Shown here: in pieces, positions 22,610-32,323 of the stretch
Layout of the letters: each line of letters begins with the position of its first letter
Numbering within the stretch: position 1 is the first letter of the stretch
Source: Citrobacter braakii
Lineage (GTDB): Bacteria > Pseudomonadota > Gammaproteobacteria > Enterobacterales > Enterobacteriaceae
Reading direction: 5' to 3'
DNA length: 64,000 nt
Assembly (NCBI RefSeq): GCF_002075345.1
Contig: NZ_NAEW01000002.1
Location: 496,001-560,000 of the forward strand
Program-made: the position numbers and the translations under genes
Notes under the pieces: generated by a model
What the model saw: only the letters and a program-made list of their open reading frames with translations
Told to the model about the DNA's origin: nothing
The model's database searches: none

Positions 22610-23164
22610 TTACTCAGCCTCTTCCTGCTTTTCGGCTTTCGCCCCTTCATTCTTAGCGTTGCGGGTCATCCACAGCGCCAGGGCTTTCAGTGAGTCCGGC
22701 GTAAATTCGTCGCAGCGCGCGGTAATTTCTTCCGGCGTCAGCCAGCAAACTTCACTAACCTCTTCTTCCTGAAGCGCAAACGGTCCGTGGGAAACACAGC
22801 TAAACAGCCCACCCCATACGCGACAGTTCTGGTCTTCAAAATAAAACTGCCCATGCTCGGCAAACGGCACGCCCGCAATCCCCAGTTCCTCTTCCGCTTC
22901 ACGGCGCGCTGAGTCCAGTAGTTGCTCGTCAGCCTGCACAACACCGCCAGCGGTGGCATCCAGCATGCCGGGCAAAAAATCTTTTGTCTCAGTACGACGC
23001 TGAACCAGAATTTTGCCCATACCATCATGCACGACGATATACGTTGCACGATGGCGTAAGCGTTGCGCCCGCATTTGTTCCCGGCTGGATTGTGCAATGA
23101 CTTCGTTGTCTTCATTCACAATATCCACCCATTCCGTACTTGCCAAACGACGCTGTTCCACCAT
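22610..23164 (-). CDS. yfcD: Nudix hydrolase YfcD
   Basis: Nudix-family pyrophosphohydrolase of the IPP-isomerase-like/YfcD subgroup; the natural substrate is unknown. It is 184 residues. The Nudix box begins at [13 protein letters not shown] and ends REAEEELGI, matching G-x5-E-x7-REUxEExGU exactly. The ATG at 23164 has AAGG 7 nt upstream. The C-terminus is a short acidic Lys/Glu tail, slightly longer than in E. coli (180 aa). Confidence 0.93.
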   Translation of the reverse strand: MVEQRRLASTEWVDIVNEDNEVIAQSSREQMRAQRLRHRATYIVVHDGMGKILVQRRTETKDFLPGMLDATAGGVVQADEQLLDSARREAEEELGIAGVPFAEHGQFYFEDQNCRVWGGLFSCVSHGPFALQEEEVSEVCWLTPEEITARCDEFTPDSLKALALWMTRNAKNEGAKAEKQEEAE

Positions 23165-23220
23165 CAGGAAACCTTCTTTTTTCTTGCGCTCTTACGGCGC
23201 GTTTATGTTTGTGGGGTAAA

Positions 23221-23775
23221 TTACGGATTAATCTCGACCTGTGCAATAACACTTTGATCATTGAGTGCCATTACGCTGAGAACATTATCATCCAGAATCC
23301 CGTAACTTGCCGCAAAGCCCCCTTTCGGGATGCTTACCGAGCCGGGATTGAAGTGGTAAACATCCCCTTGACGCTCAGCCACGGGCAAATGTGTATGCCC
23401 ATAAACCAGCACATCTCCCACGTTGAGCGCCGGCATATTTTGCGGGCCAAAAAGATGCCCGTGCGTCAAAAAGAGTCGCTGGTTTTCTGTCAGAATTTGC
23501 TGCCACGGCGCGGTCATCGGAAAATGCAGAAGCATCTGATCCACTTCGCTGTCACAATTGCCACGCACCGCGATAATCCGCGCTGCCAGCGCATTCAACC
23601 GCTCAGCAACCTGCGCAGGCGCATAGCCTTCCGGGAGCGCATTACGCGGTCCGTGGTTTAAAACATCACCCAATATCACCAGCCATTGCGCACCGCTTGC
23701 GGCAAACCGTTCAAGTACGCGTTCCGTGGCTGGCAACGAACCATGAATGTCCGATGCGAACATCAGTTTCATCAC
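23221..23775 (-). CDS. yfcE: Metallophosphoesterase YfcE
   Basis: Mn-dependent phosphodiesterase of the MJ0936/calcineurin-like superfamily. E. coli YfcE cleaves bis-pNPP in vitro; the in vivo substrate is unknown. It is 184 residues with the full metal motif series: SDIHGS, GDVLNHGP, GNCDSEVD, THGH and GHTHLP. It precedes yfcD by 56 nt and is likely co-transcribed. Confidence 0.95.
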   Translation of the reverse strand: MMKLMFASDIHGSLPATERVLERFAASGAQWLVILGDVLNHGPRNALPEGYAPAQVAERLNALAARIIAVRGNCDSEVDQMLLHFPMTAPWQQILTENQRLFLTHGHLFGPQNMPALNVGDVLVYGHTHLPVAERQGDVYHFNPGSVSIPKGGFAASYGILDDNVLSVMALNDQSVIAQVEINP

Positions 23776-23827
23776 TCACTCCTCGTTGAAAAGTACCTTG
23801 TAATGATACTGGATTACGCCCCGTTTT

Positions 23828-24562
<735 letters not shown>

Positions 24563-24606
24563 CTATACTTGTTATGACCCGGTTCATGACAAAACGGACG
24601 CTGAAA

Positions 24607-25242
24607 ATGATCGATCTCTATTACACTCCATCGCCAAACGGTCACAAAATCACGCTGTTTCTTGAAGAGGCGCAGCTGCAATACCGTCTGATTCATGTCG
24701 ATATCAGCAAAGGTAGCCAGTTTCACCCTGATTTTCTGCAAATCTCACCAAACAATAAAATCCCGGCCATTATCGACAGTGCCCCGGTAGACGGCGGAAA
24801 GCCCATCAGCCTGTTTGAGTCCGGAGAAATTTTACTCTATCTGGCAGAAAAGAGCGGTAAGCTGCTGAGCGGTGAGTTACGTGAACGCCACACTACGCTG
24901 CAGTGGTTGTTCTGGCAGGTCAGCGGCCTCGGACCCATGCTGGGTCAGAATCATCATTTTAGCCACTACGCCCCACAAACGATTCCCTACGCCATTGAAA
25001 GATACCAGGTTGAAACCCAGCGCCTGTACAACGTGATGAATAAACGTCTGGAAACGTCCCCCTGGCTGGGAGGCGATCACTACAGCATTGCCGACATTGC
25101 CTGCTGGCCGTGGATCCACGCCCATCAGCGTCAGCGCATCGACCTCGACAACTACCCGGCGGTCAATAACTGGCATGAACGCATCCGTACGCGTCCCGCA
25201 ACGGAACGCGCCATGCAACAAGCACAAAGTGAGAAGCGGTGA
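24607..25242 (+). CDS. yfcG: Disulfide-bond oxidoreductase YfcG (GST family, Nu class)
   Basis: Nu-class glutathione transferase homologue with disulfide reductase activity toward small disulfides in E. coli. It is 211 residues from MIDLYYTPSPNGHK. Recognisable features are NNKIPAI (cis-Pro loop), FESGEILLYLAEK (GSH site) and the C-terminal GGDHYSIADIACWPW. The Thr-Asn GSH-contact region is preserved as TPSPNGHK. It heads a plus-strand run with folX and yfcH. Confidence 0.95.
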   Translation: MIDLYYTPSPNGHKITLFLEEAQLQYRLIHVDISKGSQFHPDFLQISPNNKIPAIIDSAPVDGGKPISLFESGEILLYLAEKSGKLLSGELRERHTTLQWLFWQVSGLGPMLGQNHHFSHYAPQTIPYAIERYQVETQRLYNVMNKRLETSPWLGGDHYSIADIACWPWIHAHQRQRIDLDNYPAVNNWHERIRTRPATERAMQQAQSEKR

Positions 25243-25296
25243 CGCGATTCGGTTCTCGTGTATCATGCAAAGGTTCATACATGGAGGAAACCTGCA

Positions 25297-25659
25297 ATGT
25301 CACAACCTGACGCAATTATTCGTATAAAAAACCTTCGTCTGCGCACTTTTATCGGCATCAAAGAAGAGGAGATCCTTAACCGCCAGGATATCGTCATCAA
25401 CATTGCCATTCACTATCCGGCAGACAAAGCCCGTACCAGCGAAGATATCAACGACGCGCTGAATTATCGCACTATCACCAAGAGCATCATTGCCCACGTG
25501 GAGGGTAACCGCTTCTCATTGTTAGAAAAATTAACTCAAGATGTGCTCGATATCGCACGCGAACATCACTGGGTCACTTATGCTCAAGTAGAGATAGATA
25601 AACTTCACGCATTACGTTACGCCGACTCAGTCTCTATGACGCTGAGCTGGCAGCGCTAA
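25297..25659 (+). CDS. folX: Dihydroneopterin triphosphate 2'-epimerase
   Basis: Interconverts 7,8-dihydroneopterin triphosphate and its monapterin epimer, leading to tetrahydromonapterin, the cofactor of phenylalanine hydroxylase in some bacteria. It is 120 residues, homologous to FolB, with the conserved [15 protein letters not shown] and [15 protein letters not shown]. The ATG at 25297 has GGAGG 9-10 nt upstream, which decides against the frame's earlier start. yfcH starts 20 nt downstream. Confidence 0.96.
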   Translation: MSQPDAIIRIKNLRLRTFIGIKEEEILNRQDIVINIAIHYPADKARTSEDINDALNYRTITKSIIAHVEGNRFSLLEKLTQDVLDIAREHHWVTYAQVEIDKLHALRYADSVSMTLSWQR

Positions 25660-25679
25660 AACATAACCCGGGAGGCGAC

Positions 25680-26573
25680 ATGCAGATTCTGATTACCGGC
25701 GGTACTGGCCTGATTGGACGTCATCTGATCCCCCGCTTGCTGGAGCTGGGGCATCAGATAACCGTAGTGACCCGTTCTCCTGATAAGGCCCGTCAGATTC
25801 TCGACTCCCGGGTTACGCTGTCCAAAGGGCTGGAAGAGCGGCAAAATCTCAATGACATTGATGCCGTCATTAACCTTGCCGGAGAGCCGATTGCGGACAA
25901 GCGCTGGAGTGCCCAGCAAAAGGAACGCCTGTGTCAGAGCCGCTGGGTCATTACGCAGAAGCTAGTCGATTTAATCAATGCCAGCGAGACACCGCCCGCA
26001 GTGCTAATTTCCGGTTCCGCTACCGGTTACTACGGCGATTTAGGCGAAGTGGTGGTCACAGAAGAAGAGCCGCCGCATAACGAATTTACCCATAAGCTGT
26101 GCGCACGCTGGGAGCAAATTGCCAGCACCGCGCAAAGCGACAAAACCCGCGTGTGTATGCTGCGCACCGGCGTGGTACTGGCCTCTGCTGGCGGCATTCT
26201 GGCGAAAATGGTCCCGCCGTTTCGTCTTGGCTTAGGCGGACCAATTGGCAACGGACGCCAGTATATGGCCTGGATCCATATTGATGATATGGTCAACGGA
26301 ATTCTCTGGCTGCTGGATAACGATCTGCGCGGTCCCTTCAATATGGTTTCACCGTACCCGGTGCACAATGAGCAGTTTGCCCACGCGCTGGGCCACGCCC
26401 TGAACCGTCCTGCCATTCTGCGCGTTCCCGCCACCGCAATGCGGTTGCTGATGGGCGAATCTTCAGTGCTGGTTCTCGGCGGGCAGCGAGCGTTGCCAAA
26501 ACGCCTGGAAGCGTCCGGTTTCGCGTTTCGCTGGTACGATTTAGAAGAAGCGCTGGCGGATGTCATCCGATAA
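25680..26573 (+). CDS. yfcH: Epimerase family protein YfcH (SDR39U1-like)
   Basis: Atypical short-chain dehydrogenase/epimerase with an N-terminal NAD(P) Rossmann motif ([12 protein letters not shown]) and a C-terminal DUF1731 domain. It is 297 residues, the E. coli length. The active-site-like stretch [12 protein letters not shown] includes the YYG tyrosine pair. GGGAGG lies just upstream of the ATG. The function is unassigned beyond the fold; it sits in the folX operon. Confidence 0.94.
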   Translation: MQILITGGTGLIGRHLIPRLLELGHQITVVTRSPDKARQILDSRVTLSKGLEERQNLNDIDAVINLAGEPIADKRWSAQQKERLCQSRWVITQKLVDLINASETPPAVLISGSATGYYGDLGEVVVTEEEPPHNEFTHKLCARWEQIASTAQSDKTRVCMLRTGVVLASAGGILAKMVPPFRLGLGGPIGNGRQYMAWIHIDDMVNGILWLLDNDLRGPFNMVSPYPVHNEQFAHALGHALNRPAILRVPATAMRLLMGESSVLVLGGQRALPKRLEASGFAFRWYDLEEALADVIR

Positions 26574-26644
26574 CCCCTAAGCGCTATTCACGGTCGCCGT
26601 TGTGGTGGTAAGGTTATAGGCCAGATTTCTGCAATGGCGACGTT

Positions 26645-27175
26645 ATGGCGATAATTTCGACTCCCCGACTTACCCTCTCTTTGTTTCAGTTTTCTGACTG
26701 GTCATTTTTCCAGAAACTACGTGAATGTCCTGAAGTCATGCGCTATATGGGCAACATCGCCCCGGTGAAAGATACGCGTCTGTTATTCGCCAGACGCCTT
26801 GCCGCACAGCACACTTTTGTCATCCGCGAGCACAACAACCCGACGCCGCTCGGCGATATTGGTCTGCAAATCAGCCATCTCTACCCGCACGAAGCCGACC
26901 TCGGCTACGCCATCATGCCACAGGCGCAGGGGAAAGGTATTGCCAGCGAAGCCGTACGCGCGGTGTGCCAGTACGCCTTCGAGCACGCGGCGGTCACGGC
27001 GATAAATGCTTACGTACTGGCGGATAATAAGGGCTCAATACGGATTCTGGAAAAAACGGGGTTCGTGCGTACGCAGGTGCTGGAAAAGGCGTATGAGATT
27101 GATGGTATCGCCTACGACGACTGGGTTTATCGTCTGGAGTGCGACGCGCTAAAATCCCAGGCCCGGAAAGCGTAG
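26645..27175 (+). CDS. GNAT-family N-acetyltransferase (RimJ/RimL-like)
   Basis: 176-residue GNAT protein of the RimJ/RimL type, likely an acetyl-CoA-dependent acetyltransferase of a protein N-terminus or small molecule; substrate unknown. The acetyl-CoA loop is seen in AIMPQAQGKGIASEAVRAV (Q/R-x-x-G-x-G/A). The C-terminal motif NKGSIRILEKTGFVRT is the classic motif B. E. coli K-12 has a different gene (yfcI) at this site, so it is lineage-specific. A GC-rich hairpin overlaps its 3' end. Confidence 0.88.
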   Translation: MAIISTPRLTLSLFQFSDWSFFQKLRECPEVMRYMGNIAPVKDTRLLFARRLAAQHTFVIREHNNPTPLGDIGLQISHLYPHEADLGYAIMPQAQGKGIASEAVRAVCQYAFEHAAVTAINAYVLADNKGSIRILEKTGFVRTQVLEKAYEIDGIAYDDWVYRLECDALKSQARKA

Positions 27176-27186
27176 CGCCTCCGGGC
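27161..27186. terminator. Hairpin at the GNAT/hisP convergent junction
   Basis: GCCCGGA / TCCGGGC 7-bp stem with additional internal pairing (AGCG/GCGC). It overlaps the last codons of the GNAT gene and lies 7 nt from the hisP stop. It has no clear U tract and resembles a REP-type palindrome, so it may be a bidirectional barrier for convergent transcripts. Confidence 0.5.
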
Positions 27187-27193
27187 AGGTGAC

Positions 27194-27967
27194 TTACTTC
27201 AACGAACCTTTGAGGAACTGCTGCAAACGCGGACTTTGCGGATTACCAAATACCTGCTCCGGATCGCCCTCTTCTTCAATCTTCCCCTGATGCAGGAAAA
27301 TCACGTGCGTGGAGACATGACGGGCAAACCCCATTTCGTGGGTCACGACCACCATGGTTTTTCCCTCTTCGGCCAGTTGTTGCATAATGCGCAGCACTTC
27401 GCCCACCAGCTCCGGGTCAAGCGCCGACGTGGGTTCATCAAACAGCAACACTTCTGGTTCCATCGCCAGCGCACGAGCAATGGAGACACGCTGCTGCTGA
27501 CCACCGGACAGATGCACCGGATATTTGCCCTGAGCGCGCTCATCAATACCCACTTTCGCCAGATACTTCACCGCACGTTCGCGAGCTTCCTGCTTGCTCA
27601 GCCCCAACACCTGGATCGGCGCTTCCATCACGTTTTCCAGCACCGTCATGTGGCTCCACAGATTAAAGTGCTGAAAGACCATCGTCAGTCGCGTGCGCAG
27701 CAAGCGCAGCTGATTTTTGTCTGCAACCTTAAGCTGGCCGTCTTTGTCGCGTACCAGACCAATGTTCTGACCACTGACGACAATCGACCCGGCGCTCGGT
27801 TTCTCGAGAAAGTTAATGCAGCGCAGGAAGGTACTTTTACCGGAACCTGACGAGCCAATAATACTGATAACATCACCCGCATTGGCCTGCAGCGATACCC
27901 CTTTCAGCACTTCATGTTCACCGTAGTGCTTATGTAAATCGATAACGTTTAATTTATTTTCAGACAT
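27194..27967 (-). CDS. hisP: Histidine/lysine/arginine/ornithine ABC transporter ATPase HisP
   Basis: ATPase subunit of the HisQMP2 importer, served by the periplasmic proteins HisJ and ArgT. It is 257 residues. Walker A is GSSGSGKST, the signature LSGGQQQR, Walker [13 protein letters not shown], and the switch His is in VVVTHEMG. The start [10 protein letters not shown] is chosen by homology; E. coli begins with a double ATG, which here is ACG-ATG, and the ribosome site is weak. It follows hisM by 13 nt. Confidence 0.97.
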   Translation of the reverse strand: MSENKLNVIDLHKHYGEHEVLKGVSLQANAGDVISIIGSSGSGKSTFLRCINFLEKPSAGSIVVSGQNIGLVRDKDGQLKVADKNQLRLLRTRLTMVFQHFNLWSHMTVLENVMEAPIQVLGLSKQEARERAVKYLAKVGIDERAQGKYPVHLSGGQQQRVSIARALAMEPEVLLFDEPTSALDPELVGEVLRIMQQLAEEGKTMVVVTHEMGFARHVSTHVIFLHQGKIEEEGDPEQVFGNPQSPRLQQFLKGSLK

Positions 27968-27980
27968 CGTGTTACTCGAA

Positions 27981-28688
27981 TCATTTAGAGGATACATGCT
28001 GCAACCAGCGTTTTTCCGCTTTACGGAACAGACTGATCAGGACATACGAAATAATCAAATACAGAACAGCGGCAATACCGAAGGCGGTAAACGGCTGATA
28101 CGTTGCCGAGTTGATATCGCGGGCGATTTTCAACAAATCAGGCACCGTTGCGGTAAATGCCAGCGCCGTGGAGTGCAGCATTAAAATAACTTCATTGCTG
28201 TAAGCCGGCAGCGCAATACGCAGCGCGGAAGGCAAAATAATGCAGCGATACAGTTTAAACGACGAGAAACCGTAAGCGCGCGCGGCTTCAATCTCACCAT
28301 GGGGTACGGAACGAATAGCCCCGGCGAAAATCTCCGTGGTATAGGCGCAGGTATTCAGCGTCAGCGCCAGCACGGTGCAATTTAGCCCACTGCGGAAAAA
28401 CGCGTTGAGGAAGTCCGTGCCTTTGACTATCTCCAGCGTATACATCCCGGAATAAAACACCAGCAACTGGACGTACAGCGGCGTCCCACGAAAAATATAG
28501 GTGAACAGCCAGATAGGAAACTGGATAAATTTATTACTGGAAACACGACCAATTGCCAAAAACAGCGCCAGTATCCCGCCCATCACCACCGACGAAATCA
28601 GAAGCCACAGGGTGATAGCCACGCCGGTGTAGCGATATCCGTCGGTCCACAGCAGGGACTTCCAGTATTCCTGAATAATCTCAATCAC
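27981..28688 (-). CDS. hisM: Histidine transport permease HisM
   Basis: Membrane permease of the basic amino-acid ABC importer; heterodimerises with HisQ. It is 235 residues with five or six hydrophobic segments. The EAA coupling loop [22 protein letters not shown] contacts HisP. Its start overlaps the hisQ stop by 4 nt. Confidence 0.97.
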   Translation of the reverse strand: MIEIIQEYWKSLLWTDGYRYTGVAITLWLLISSVVMGGILALFLAIGRVSSNKFIQFPIWLFTYIFRGTPLYVQLLVFYSGMYTLEIVKGTDFLNAFFRSGLNCTVLALTLNTCAYTTEIFAGAIRSVPHGEIEAARAYGFSSFKLYRCIILPSALRIALPAYSNEVILMLHSTALAFTATVPDLLKIARDINSATYQPFTAFGIAAVLYLIISYVLISLFRKAEKRWLQHVSSK

Positions 28689-29371
28689 AGGTCAGCCCTC
28701 TTCACACCCACAGAATAGCGGCGCTCAAGGTACAGCAGCACACCATTAGAAACAGTGGTAAACACCAGATAGATGACCCCGCACACTACGGCAAAATAGA
28801 ACGGCTCCCAGGTACTTTTTCCGGCAAGCTGAGTGGCTTTCACCACGTCTTCCAGGCCGAGCAACGATACCAGCGCCGTGGCCTTAAGAATGACCTGCCA
28901 GTTGTTGCCAATTCCCGGTAAGGCATAGCGCATCATCGCCGGGAACATAATGCGGCGAAATATTTGTGAACTGGTAAAACCGAATGCCGTCGCGGCTTCA
29001 ATATGGCCTTTTGGCACGGCCATAAATGCGCCACGAAATGTTTCGGTAAAATAGGCTCCGTAGATAAACCCGAGCGTAATAATACCCGCGACCATCGGAT
29101 CGATATCAATCTGGCTGATACCAATTGCATCGGTAAGGGTATTCAGCGCGATTTGTAATCCGTAAAAGATGAGCAGCATTAAGACCAGATCGGGCACGCC
29201 GCGGATAAGCGTTGTGTACCCTTCGAAAATAAGCGCCAGCGCCCGGCTTTGCGACAGCTTTGCTGCCGCGCCGACAAGGCCTATCAGAACCGCCAGTACC
29301 ACCGAGCTAAGTGCCAGCTCCAGCGTAACAATTGCGCCCTGTAAAATAACACCTGAAAAGCCATACAACAT
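28685..29371 (-). CDS. hisQ: Histidine transport permease HisQ
   Basis: Second membrane permease of the HisQMP importer. It is 228 residues, with the EAA loop HIEAATAFGFTSSQIFRRIMFP. It is separated from hisJ by 186 nt that contain a REP pair, the arrangement for which REP elements were first noted in Salmonella. It overlaps hisM by 4 nt. Confidence 0.97.
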   Translation of the reverse strand: MLYGFSGVILQGAIVTLELALSSVVLAVLIGLVGAAAKLSQSRALALIFEGYTTLIRGVPDLVLMLLIFYGLQIALNTLTDAIGISQIDIDPMVAGIITLGFIYGAYFTETFRGAFMAVPKGHIEAATAFGFTSSQIFRRIMFPAMMRYALPGIGNNWQVILKATALVSLLGLEDVVKATQLAGKSTWEPFYFAVVCGVIYLVFTTVSNGVLLYLERRYSVGVKRADL

Positions 29372-29439
29372 GCTGCCTGTCCTGTCGTGTGTGGTGGAGT
29401 AATAAGCCTCTTTTGATTTCAGACAAACTGTTAAATGCG

Positions 29440-29507
29440 GGATGGCGGCTTTGCCTTATCCGGCCTACAAAATCACTGTAGACCGGATACGCGCAGCGCC
29501 ATCAGGC
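29440..29507. repeat. REP pair (BIME) between hisJ and hisQ
   Basis: Two inverted REP units, GATGGCGGC...TTATCCGGCCTACA and TGTAGACCGGATACGC...GCGCCATCAGGC, lie inside the operon. In Salmonella the matching REP stabilises upstream hisJ mRNA and helps give more binding protein than permease. Confidence 0.88.
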
Positions 29508-29557
29508 ATAAATTCAACACGTCAAAAATCTACGGGCTTTATCAGCACCTGCGGTGA

Positions 29558-30340
29558 TTAACCGCCATAAACATCAAAATCGAAGTACTTTTTCGCCAGC
29601 TTCTCGTAAGTACCGTCAGCTCGCATCTCGGCAAAGGCTTTGTTCAGTGCTTCGCGCAGTTCGTTATCATCTTTGCGCAGCCCCATACCGGTACCCACGC
29701 CGAATAACTTCTCATCTTTTACAGATGGGCCGCCGAATTTGTAATCTTTACCGACCGGCTGTTTCAGGAAGCCTTCGCTGGCCGCGACTTCATCCTGGAA
29801 AGCAGCATCAATACGCCCGGCAGTCAGGTCAGAATAGATATTGTCTTGCCCCTGATAAGAGACAATTTCAATGCCTTTTGGCGCCCAGTGCTCGTTGCCG
29901 AAGGTTTCCTGAGTCGTGCCCTGCAGCACGCCAACACGTTTACCTTTCAGCGACTCAATGGTTGGCTGAATAGCAGAATCTTTAGCGACAACCAGACGCG
30001 AGTCGGCTGCATAAAGCTTGTCGGTAAAGGCGATTTCCTGCTGACGTTTTTCAGTGATGGAAAGCGAGGACATAATCGCATCGATTTTCTTCGCTTTTAA
30101 CGAAGGGATAAGCGCGTCCAGCGGGTTTTCCACGAAGGTACATTGTGTATTGATACGTTTGCACAGCTCTTTAGCCAGATCGATATCAAAACCGACTAAT
30201 TCACCCTGTGCATTTTTCGATTCGAACGGCGCATAAGTAGGATCGGTACCGATACGAATTTTTTGCGGAATGGCTGCAAATGCTGCGGTAGCACTGGAGA
30301 AAGCCAGGACCAGAGAAAGAGACAACACCAGTTTTTTCAT
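29558..30340 (-). CDS. hisJ: Histidine-binding periplasmic protein HisJ
   Basis: Periplasmic substrate-binding protein delivering L-histidine, and arginine weakly, to HisQMP. It is 260 residues. A Sec signal peptide covers residues 1-22 (hydrophobic core, cleavage after AFA before AIPQ). The binding-protein signature [14 protein letters not shown] and the ligand-loop [13 protein letters not shown] are present, plus the disulfide pair in [11 protein letters not shown] start at MKKLV; the in-frame ATG 4 codons earlier would break the signal peptide pattern. A paralogue of argT. Confidence 0.97.
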   Translation of the reverse strand: MKKLVLSLSLVLAFSSATAAFAAIPQKIRIGTDPTYAPFESKNAQGELVGFDIDLAKELCKRINTQCTFVENPLDALIPSLKAKKIDAIMSSLSITEKRQQEIAFTDKLYAADSRLVVAKDSAIQPTIESLKGKRVGVLQGTTQETFGNEHWAPKGIEIVSYQGQDNIYSDLTAGRIDAAFQDEVAASEGFLKQPVGKDYKFGGPSVKDEKLFGVGTGMGLRKDDNELREALNKAFAEMRADGTYEKLAKKYFDFDVYGG

Positions 30341-30389
30341 AACTATCCTCAACAGACTGTCTTTTATAGGGGATCTTTACAGGACCAGG

Positions 30390-30405
30390 TGCAGTTATCG
30401 TGCCA
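30390..30405 (-). promoter_or_regulatory. Sigma-54 promoter of hisJ
   Basis: On the minus strand TGGCACGATAACTGCA matches the RpoN consensus TGGCAC-G-N4-TTGCA at all but one position, with exact -24 GG/-12 GC spacing. It lies 50 nt upstream of the hisJ start. Nitrogen regulation of this operon is known in Salmonella. I did not identify an NtrC enhancer. Confidence 0.82.
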
Positions 30406-30587
30406 TTAATCGGGCCGACAAGGCAAAGCATTCTACCCTGTCGACGGTATTTATTTGCATGAAAAGCGCTTAAGTATGCACTCATGCTTATTAAGACAGC
30501 GACAAAAGCACCAAAACAGTGCACTGAATTTATTATGCACCGTAATGGTTACCCGCAATGGTGCAGTCCATTCCCCGTTGCGCCGTA

Positions 30588-31370
30588 TTAATCGCCGTAG
30601 ACATTGAAGTTAAAATACTTGCTCGCCATTTTGTCGTAGGTGCCGTCTTTGCGCAGTTCGCCCAGCGCTTTATCGAAAGCAGCTTTCAGCTCTGCATCAT
30701 CTTTGCGCAAGCCAATCCCGGTGCCGTCACCAAAGTATTTTTTATCTTTCACCGATGGACCAGCAAAAGCGTAGTCCTTACCGGCAGGCTGCTTCAGGAA
30801 GCCTTCGCTGGCCGCGACTTCATCCTGCAACGCCGCGTCCAGACGACCCGCTGTCAGGTCAGAATAGATAAGGTCCTGGTTCGCATAGGCCACCACATCT
30901 ACGCCTTTGCTGCGCCAGTTGTCATTAGCATAGGCTTCCTGAGTCGAGCCTTGCAGTACGCCAACATGTTTACCTTTGAGGGAATCCAGAGTTGGTTGAA
31001 TTGGGGAACCTTTCGCGGCGATCAGACGTGAGTCTGCTGCGTAAAGCTTGTCTGAGAACGCAATCTCTTGCTGACGCTTCTCAGTGATTGAAAGCGAGGA
31101 GATGATGGCATCAATCTTTTTCGCTTTCAGCGACGGGATCAGCGCGTCAAAGTCGCTGGCTACCCAGGTACATTTGATCTGCATGCGCTTACACATCTCA
31201 TTTCCCAGATCGATATCAAAGCCGACAAAGTCGCCTTTGGCATCTTTAGAGGAAAAAGGTGCGTACGTTGTATCTGTACCAATACGAACCGTCTGCGGAA
31301 GTGCTGCGTAGCTGGCCGCGGTGGCGGAGAGTCCTACCAGCAAAGACAAAGCAAGAACCGTCTTCTTCAT
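30588..31370 (-). CDS. argT: Lysine/arginine/ornithine-binding periplasmic protein ArgT
   Basis: Periplasmic LAO-binding protein feeding the same HisQMP permease as HisJ. It is 260 residues with a signal peptide of about 22 residues (cleavage after ASYA before ALPQ). The binding signature is [14 protein letters not shown]. The stretch [17 protein letters not shown]...-type core is shared with HisJ, showing gene duplication. It has its own promoter and a 247-nt gap to hisJ. Confidence 0.97.
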   Translation of the reverse strand: MKKTVLALSLLVGLSATAASYAALPQTVRIGTDTTYAPFSSKDAKGDFVGFDIDLGNEMCKRMQIKCTWVASDFDALIPSLKAKKIDAIISSLSITEKRQQEIAFSDKLYAADSRLIAAKGSPIQPTLDSLKGKHVGVLQGSTQEAYANDNWRSKGVDVVAYANQDLIYSDLTAGRLDAALQDEVAASEGFLKQPAGKDYAFAGPSVKDKKYFGDGTGIGLRKDDAELKAAFDKALGELRKDGTYDKMASKYFNFNVYGD

Positions 31371-31437
31371 ACATAACCCTCAAGTGGCGTAATTTTATTA
31401 TGTTTTACGTTGTGTTGTGTGTTTGCAGACTTTTTCA

Positions 31438-31453
31438 TGCAGGTCTTATGCCA
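31438..31453 (-). promoter_or_regulatory. Sigma-54 promoter of argT
   Basis: On the minus strand TGGCATAAGACCTGCA has the RpoN -24/-12 architecture with exact spacing and a single clear deviation in the -12 box. It ends 68 nt before the argT start, matching the known nitrogen-controlled argT promoter of Salmonella and E. coli. Confidence 0.85.
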
Positions 31454-31603
31454 TTTTCGCGTCGATGAGGATATTCGACGTTAAATATGTTAATAAAACG
31501 TTGCAATAATGTCCTGATTTTGAAGATAGCAGGTCTGACGGTTGAACCGCAGCGTTTCGTTGAGTTTTAACGAATTAAATGTTGAGGATATGATCGCGGT
31601 TAC

Positions 31604-31626
31604 AAAATTGCCCTGAAACAGGGCAA
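31604..31626 (-). terminator. Terminator of ubiX
   Basis: TTGCCCTG / CAGGGCAA 8-bp stem with a 3-nt loop, followed on minus by TTTTG. It lies 33 nt past the ubiX stop. Confidence 0.85.
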
Positions 31627-31658
31627 CGGATGTTTCTTTGCACGCTGATGGAACGGTT

Positions 31659-32228
31659 TTACGCCCCTTGCCAGCGGGTGAACAGATCCTGTGGAAGGGA
31701 GATATCAAACTGGTCGAGTACGCGGTTAACTGTTTGATTAATCACATCATCTAGCGTTTGCGGGCGATGATAGAATGCCGGGACTGGCGGCATAATCACC
31801 GCGCCAATTTCTGCCGCCTGCGTCATCAGCCGCAGATGCCCCAGATGCAGGGGCGTTTCACGCACGCACAGCACCAGCGGGCGGCGTTCTTTCAACACCA
31901 CGTCTGCCGCACGGGTAAGCAGCCCATCGGTGTAACTGTGGACGATGCCTGAAAGCGTTTTGATTGAACAAGGTAATATTACCATTCCGGCGGTCTGAAA
32001 AGAGCCGGAAGAGATACTGGCGGCGATATCGCGCGTATCGTGATTTACATTCGCCAGTGCCTGCACGTCGCGTACAGAGAGGTCTGTTTCCAGCGCCAGC
32101 GTCTGTCGGGCAGCAGCACTCATCACCAGATGGGTTTCCACATCAGTAACGTCACGCAAAACCTGCAGCAGGCGCACGCCATAAATCGCGCCACTGGCAC
32201 CGCTAATCCCTACAATGAGTCGTTTCAT
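31659..32228 (-). CDS. ubiX: Flavin prenyltransferase UbiX
   Basis: Makes prenylated FMN from FMN and dimethylallyl phosphate, the cofactor of UbiD decarboxylase in ubiquinone synthesis. It is 189 residues. The FMN-binding loop is GISGASGAIYG, the active-site stretch SSGSFQTAGMVILPCS, and the prenyl/phosphate Arg region is RRPLVLCVRETPLH. I start at MKRLIVG; 32 upstream codons in frame do not match the family. It lies 95 nt behind purF. Confidence 0.97.
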   Translation of the reverse strand: MKRLIVGISGASGAIYGVRLLQVLRDVTDVETHLVMSAAARQTLALETDLSVRDVQALANVNHDTRDIAASISSGSFQTAGMVILPCSIKTLSGIVHSYTDGLLTRAADVVLKERRPLVLCVRETPLHLGHLRLMTQAAEIGAVIMPPVPAFYHRPQTLDDVINQTVNRVLDQFDISLPQDLFTRWQGA

Positions 32229-32323
32229 TTTTTCGCCCTTACTTGCTTCAGGGCTGACTTTGCAGGTTTTTATGCGCAGTTGCAAGTCAGTCCACTCTAT
32301 GTGTCCTGACCTGCAACAGAACA

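Noticed and set aside
30470-30545. Possible ArgR boxes upstream of hisJ
   Set aside because: There are TGAAT/ATGCA-like half sites, but none fits the full 18-bp ARG box well enough to annotate.
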